A stretch of 64,000 bases of DNA from Benincasa hispida (taxonomy: Eukaryota > Streptophyta > Magnoliopsida > Cucurbitales > Cucurbitaceae): contig NC_052357.1 of NCBI RefSeq assembly GCF_009727055.1, forward strand, positions 8,417,574 to 8,481,573, given 5' to 3'. Shown here piece after piece: positions 59,594 through 64,000 of the stretch (positions are counted from its first letter, which is position 1; each line of letters starts with the position of its first letter). The notes below the pieces were generated by a model. The model did no database searches. It saw only the letters and a program-made list of their open reading frames with translations, and was not told where the DNA came from. A program made the position numbers and the translations under genes.

Positions 59594-61234
59594 TGATAAC
59601 GGGTAGAAATGTACGTTATTACAGTGTAAATAAGTAAAACAATCAGGGAATACGACGATAAAAAAAATATAAAATCATGTCCAAAAGCACTAAACCGAGA
59701 AAATTGCGATTGCATGCGCCCATCACATAAAAGTAGCTAATTTACTTATTTTATGTAGGAAAAATGCGTTGACGCAAAGGAAATTGCGATCCAAGGAATT
59801 AGGTGTCTGCGCGCATTGAAAGATTGCGATCGCAAAGGCATGCGATTGTATGCGATCGCGAGAAGTTGCTCAAGAAGGTGGCTGCATAAAGATGAGCATC
59901 AAGGTGAAAGCTTAATAAATCATGATGGGACAGAAAGCTGAGGACGGTCGAATCCGAATTTAGTTGACAAGCCGTTAGCGACACACTGTAGCAAGTACAC
60001 TCAACTTTTTGGTGACCATTAATCGGTGCATCAGAGCAGAAAATTTAATGACCGCCCATCATTGCAGCTTCTTCACCTTGAGCTCTATAAATACCGGAGG
60101 CCACCATTGTAAAAAGGTTAACAAGTTAGATCAGATAAAAAGTAGATAATCGTTAGTCTGTTCATAGTTATTCTCACACTTAGAAGATGGAGACGAGCGA
60201 AGAGAAGAAGACGCCAAGAGATCATTCATGGACAGCTCGAAAGACTGCTAGGAAGCGCTACAAAAAAAGAGAGGGCCGACATTTGTGAAAGCAAAGATAT
60301 TCTTCTCGGCAGAGTTGGAGTGAAAAGACAGTGTAAAAAAGCCACGGGAAGCAAGACATTGCTACCAGGCTTTCTATCCCCATATTCTATTGTTGTTTTG
60401 TATTTTGCACTTTATTTATAGAAAATGGAATTTTCATCTCAACATCTGTTCAATCTCTCCACATTTCGCATGAGTAGCTCAATTTTCGAATGGGTTGAGA
60501 AGTACTTAGTTAGCATGACCTAAGATCGTCACTGTTTGCGATCATCTTGTCTTATGTATGCGTCATTCACCCTTTAGAGATACTTGAGAGAGTAGTCTAA
60601 AGAAAGAATCTAGACTTGAGAGAGTCAGGTTAGAATCTAGGCTTGAGAGAGTCATATTAGAACCGGATAAGCAAGAGATAGAAACTTAGACATAAGTTCT
60701 GTTTGCTATTACTCATCGCATGCATCCTAGAAATAGGATATGATAGTATGTGATCACCTTGTGTACGTGTGCATCATTCATCATCGCATAGACAAGAATA
60801 GAGGCTTAGACATAAGTCCTATTGACATTATCGTATACATCGCATGCGTCCTAGAAATAGGAACTATGATATTTGCATTGAAAGATGACATGCTGTTGTG
60901 TGTGTGTAGTATGATCGCATAACTTGAACGCAATCTTAGGAAGTGTTAGCTATCTCAACCCGTTCATCGCATACTCATTGTAATTCTCGATTTCATCAAC
61001 TCTTTACTCAAATCCGTCGCATAGGAAATATACTTAAACAAAATGCCATCCAACTTATTTGTTTTTGCCACCGTAAAGGAGTCACATTTACTGTTGCATA
61101 GTAACTCAGTAGTCCCTGTGTTTGACCCTGGTCTTACCAGGAAACCTAGTGAGATTTATACTTGGGTTTTACTAGGAAAACTTGCATGGGCAACGCATAA
61201 CTCATCAATGCAAACATACGTCATAATCGCATCA
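59594..61234 (+). mobile_element. Athila-like solo LTR, 1641 bp, TSD CATTC
   Basis: It begins TGATAACG and ends CGCATCA, flanked by the perfect 5-bp duplication CATTC (59589-59593 and 61235-61239). This is the only copy in the plus orientation. Its TATA box CTCTATAAATACCGG (about 60083-60097) fixes the transcription direction of the family. The conserved block appears in reverse near 61121. The copia LTR on each side reads through the site. Confidence 0.88.
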
Positions 61235-61239
61235 CATTC

Positions 61240-61490
61240 CACTAAAGACCGATAGCTGCACTCTTCGCGCTACAGATTTATTTCTGTGTCCATTGGATAT
61301 AACCAATCAACAGTACAACGACCTTTCACAAATTGCTCATAACTACAGCTGGGCCAAAATTACTGTTTTTCCTCTATTGTTACATCTAAATCCTTAAGTA
61401 CCACTGATCCCTCTAATGAACAATAAATCATAGTCTAACTATAACCTAACCCCTCTTGGGCTAGGAGAAGGTGTGGCGCCACATTATTCA
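61240..61490 (-). mobile_element. Copia LTR (minus strand), part 2
   Basis: 'agaccgatagctgcactctt' and 'accactgatccctctaatga' match the sister LTRs. It ends near 61490, where leader-type sequence starts. Confidence 0.6.
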
Positions 61491-62523
61491 AGTCCCAAAG
61501 CATAACTTTTAAAAAACCTAAGTCTATATTATTTTTATCCAAGTATAACATTTATATTTGGATATAACCCTACGATGTCTAAGTGTCTAAACTAGTTTTA
61601 AACCTCACACCGCTTATGCAAGCTCACAAAATCGATTAACAATACTAAAATCTTTCGGTCATAAACCCAGATAGGAGGTATTACCTAAACCGTCAAATTA
61701 AGTACCCCCAGCCTTAGACAGGTTTATGAACCGATTTGAGTTTGTAACAAAATTTTATAAGGTAACAATTTATGAACCGATTTGAGTTTGGCAGTTTTAA
61801 GTAAACAAAAGCCTATGTATTACAAAAAAAACAGTTGACAGCTCCAAACAGCTTCTTAACTACTTCGGATAGCTCCAAACTGGACCCAAAAATACTTGAA
61901 CCACCTGAACCGAGCCAATCAAAATAATTTTGAAAATGAACCAGGTCAAGTTTGAAGAAGACCGGTCAAACCAATCAATCTTCTTAAACTGGTTCAAGAA
62001 TCTCGCTTGGATTGAAATCTGGCTAAAACTTGACCTCTCACTGTAAGTTGAAATCTCGTTCAAAACTTGTCTCTCACTAGCTCATTGAAATCTCGCTCAA
62101 ACCATCAGAATCTCACTCCTGGCTTGAAATCTCATTCGACTTGATCTAAAATCTTGCTCAAACTTGAAATCTGGCTAGGACTTCCATCAGAATCTCACTC
62201 GAACTTGAAATGTCGCTCAGATTTGATCCAATCGCGCTGGAAAATCAAACAGTAGCTGAAGAACTGGAAATCTACAACTCGACCTTCTTCACTTCTTTCT
62301 TCAATTACATCCTAACTTCAACTTTTAATGACTCCATACAAATTACAGACTCTTAAACATACATTAAGGCCCATCAAACAAGAGCCAATTACAAGAGAAA
62401 CAACATAATTGAAAGGATTCAAATGCCAAAACACTGAAAACCCATATCAGCATACTATTTCATGCAGTTCATGAATAAACACCCACCAAAATGAAATTAA
62501 CAATATTTAAGCACTTAAATCAT
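61491..62523 (-). mobile_element. Copia leader without coding region
   Basis: Matches the inner copia leader at 15.8-16.1 and 17.7-17.9 kb. It lies between an LTR (58596-61490) and the LTR at 62538, with no gag-pol. This is either an internal deletion or a non-autonomous derivative. 62030-62220 contains repeats of 'gaaatctcgctcaaactt'. Confidence 0.55.
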
Positions 62524-62537
62524 GCTCTGATACCAAT
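62524..62537 (-). other. Primer-binding site, tRNA-iMet type
   Basis: The plus strand reads GCTCTGATACCAAT, the complement of the ATTGGTATCAGAGC site used by plant copia elements. It is immediately followed by the LTR end at 62538. Confidence 0.8.
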
Positions 62538-64000
62538 TGAAGGAATGATATATCATGCAACGGAAGACTACAGAATCAATAAGCACTTAAACTACATTTA
62601 ATTTGAGTTTTAAGCATGCTGTTCATATGATACTCATAAGAGGGTTTGAAACTCATATTACCTTTGAAGATTTTCTCTACAAATTCAACTGAAATCACCA
62701 AGATAGTGTTGAAACACCGGGAGGACTACCACCGAGATCTTCTCTACTATGCTCAAGCTGGAACGTGTGGTGGAAACACTAAATCAAGTTGAATTGATGA
62801 AGAAATAGTGAGGGGTATATAGAGTTTTCAGGTTATCACTTCAGCAAGTATAACTCATATTGCTTAATTGTTCTTTATGCATGGAGCTTCTATATATAGG
62901 TAAAAATCATACAAATTTACAGGTTGCATGGTAGGCAGCTCCAGCTTGAAGATCATCACCAAAATCAAATTGGAATTTGATGATATTCCATCAAACATGT
63001 TAGTGGGTTTTTCCCATCCATTTAACCTAAAATGATTTTTATTTAAATTAATTTTAAAAAATTAATTCAAAATAATTAATTTTAATAAAACTAATTTTAA
63101 TTGACTTTTTAATTAAACTTTTTAATTAAAATAATATTAATTTAATATCTAAACATTAAATTAATAAAATATCAATATCACTAATAAATCAATTTTATAT
63201 TTAAACCATGGTTTAAATATTAATAGATTTTCCATTTTTGTTTAATTTCAATTAAATTAAACATTTATAATTGTATCATATACAATCAATCGAAAACCCC
63301 TAAAATTTTATTTTGAACATTTCAAATTCATAACCCTAATTTCATACATCAATACTTAATTCGTTATTCCAATTTAGTGAGCTAGTAAAGGGACCTAATG
63401 GACCTGCAGATCATGAGCTCCAACAATCTGTAATTAATTCGTTAAAACTCTTTGATCAAATTAATCATTATTTGTTAACTGTCAAGACACATCATTATAG
63501 CTCGATAGTTGCACTCTTCTCACTGTAGATATATTTCTGTCCATATAAACCATAATCAGTAAGTCGATCCTTCATAGGTCGTTCGTAATTATAGTTGTGT
63601 TAAAATTACCGTTCTACCCCTGTAAATACATCTTGTTCCTTAAGTTCCCATTGACTCTCTAATGAACAATTCGATTCATAATACTACACATGAATCATGT
63701 CCTTCTCTACCATGAGAAGGCGAGGCCCCGATTGTTGAAGACCTGGAATCAGTACTTAAGAGAACAACCTATCTGCTAACCCTAAAAGGTAGGAGTGAAT
63801 TCCATCTTCCAAGGCTATGTCCCCAGCTATCCATCCAGTTTTATCCCCAAAATGGAAGGCTTATTGAGCAGTACTGTTGGACTACTCTCACCCATGCAGA
63901 TCAAAGGATAATCCCGAATAAACAGGAGTTCATAGCTAGCTCAGGATTAAGATCAAGTTATCCTGAGTTACTTAAGTATGAAATAGTCAGTTTTAATAGT
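62538..64000 (-). mobile_element. 5' LTR of minus-strand copia element (runs off window)
   Basis: It starts TGAAGGAATG directly after the primer site. It shares with 1-319, 46.9-47.3 and 55.4-55.8 kb the 'gggttgaagacctgg'/'ttcactcctacc' blocks. The far end is beyond the window. Confidence 0.7.

Overview
This is a plant nuclear window, most likely from a cucurbit (Cucumis or a close relative). The reasons are AT-rich intron-bearing genes, plant-type receptor kinases, and Ty1-copia and Athila-type retroelements of the kind abundant in that family. The species cannot be fixed from sequence alone. I see no rRNA, tRNA, CRISPR or prokaryote-type feature.

Two host genes are well supported. They are tandem paralogues on the minus strand, at 28885-32771 and 36334-40102. 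Each has 12 exons and encodes a malectin-like/leucine-rich-repeat receptor kinase (LRR-I class, the family of Arabidopsis FRK1/SIRK). I resolved every exon, and all phases close: 891 and 887 aa. The first keeps all kinase catalytic motifs. The second has HGN in place of HRD and has lost 11 residues of the activation loop, so it looks like a pseudokinase. At the same intron the first gene uses a GC donor and the second has GA.

Left part (1-26.3 kb). A transposon-borne DUF1985-type gene (MULE/Ulp1-associated, minus strand) has been pulled apart by nested insertions. Its putative first exon is at 25.8-25.9 kb, middle exons at 8.1-9.2 kb and acidic 3' exons at 2.5-3.5 kb. Between them sit a gypsy LTR (about 3.8-8.13 kb) holding a truncated Athila-like element (5526-7317), and a short-LTR copia element (10032-25686). 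The copia element contains a second copia element on the minus strand (about 10.6-21.4 kb). That one in turn holds a MITE-like element and an Athila-like solo LTR (18214-19904). A tandem duplication there supplies an empty site for the Athila insertion.

Middle (26.3-46 kb). The receptor-kinase pair lies in AT-rich DNA with small elements: a hAT-type MITE with a perfect 8-bp target duplication (27543-28302), a PIF-like MITE, SINE-like segments, simple repeats and a pyrimidine-rich stretch.

Right part (46-64 kb). This is retroelement debris: several copia LTRs in both orientations, a plus-strand copia polyprotein remnant (50.3-53.9 kb), a complete 1.83-kb solo LTR with target duplication TCTAA (55043-56876), an Athila gag/protease fragment (57.2-58.6 kb) and another Athila-like solo LTR with duplication CATTC (59594-61234). 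All retroelement reading frames carry stops, frameshifts or lost catalytic residues, so none looks autonomous. The only plausibly functional host products are the two receptor kinases.
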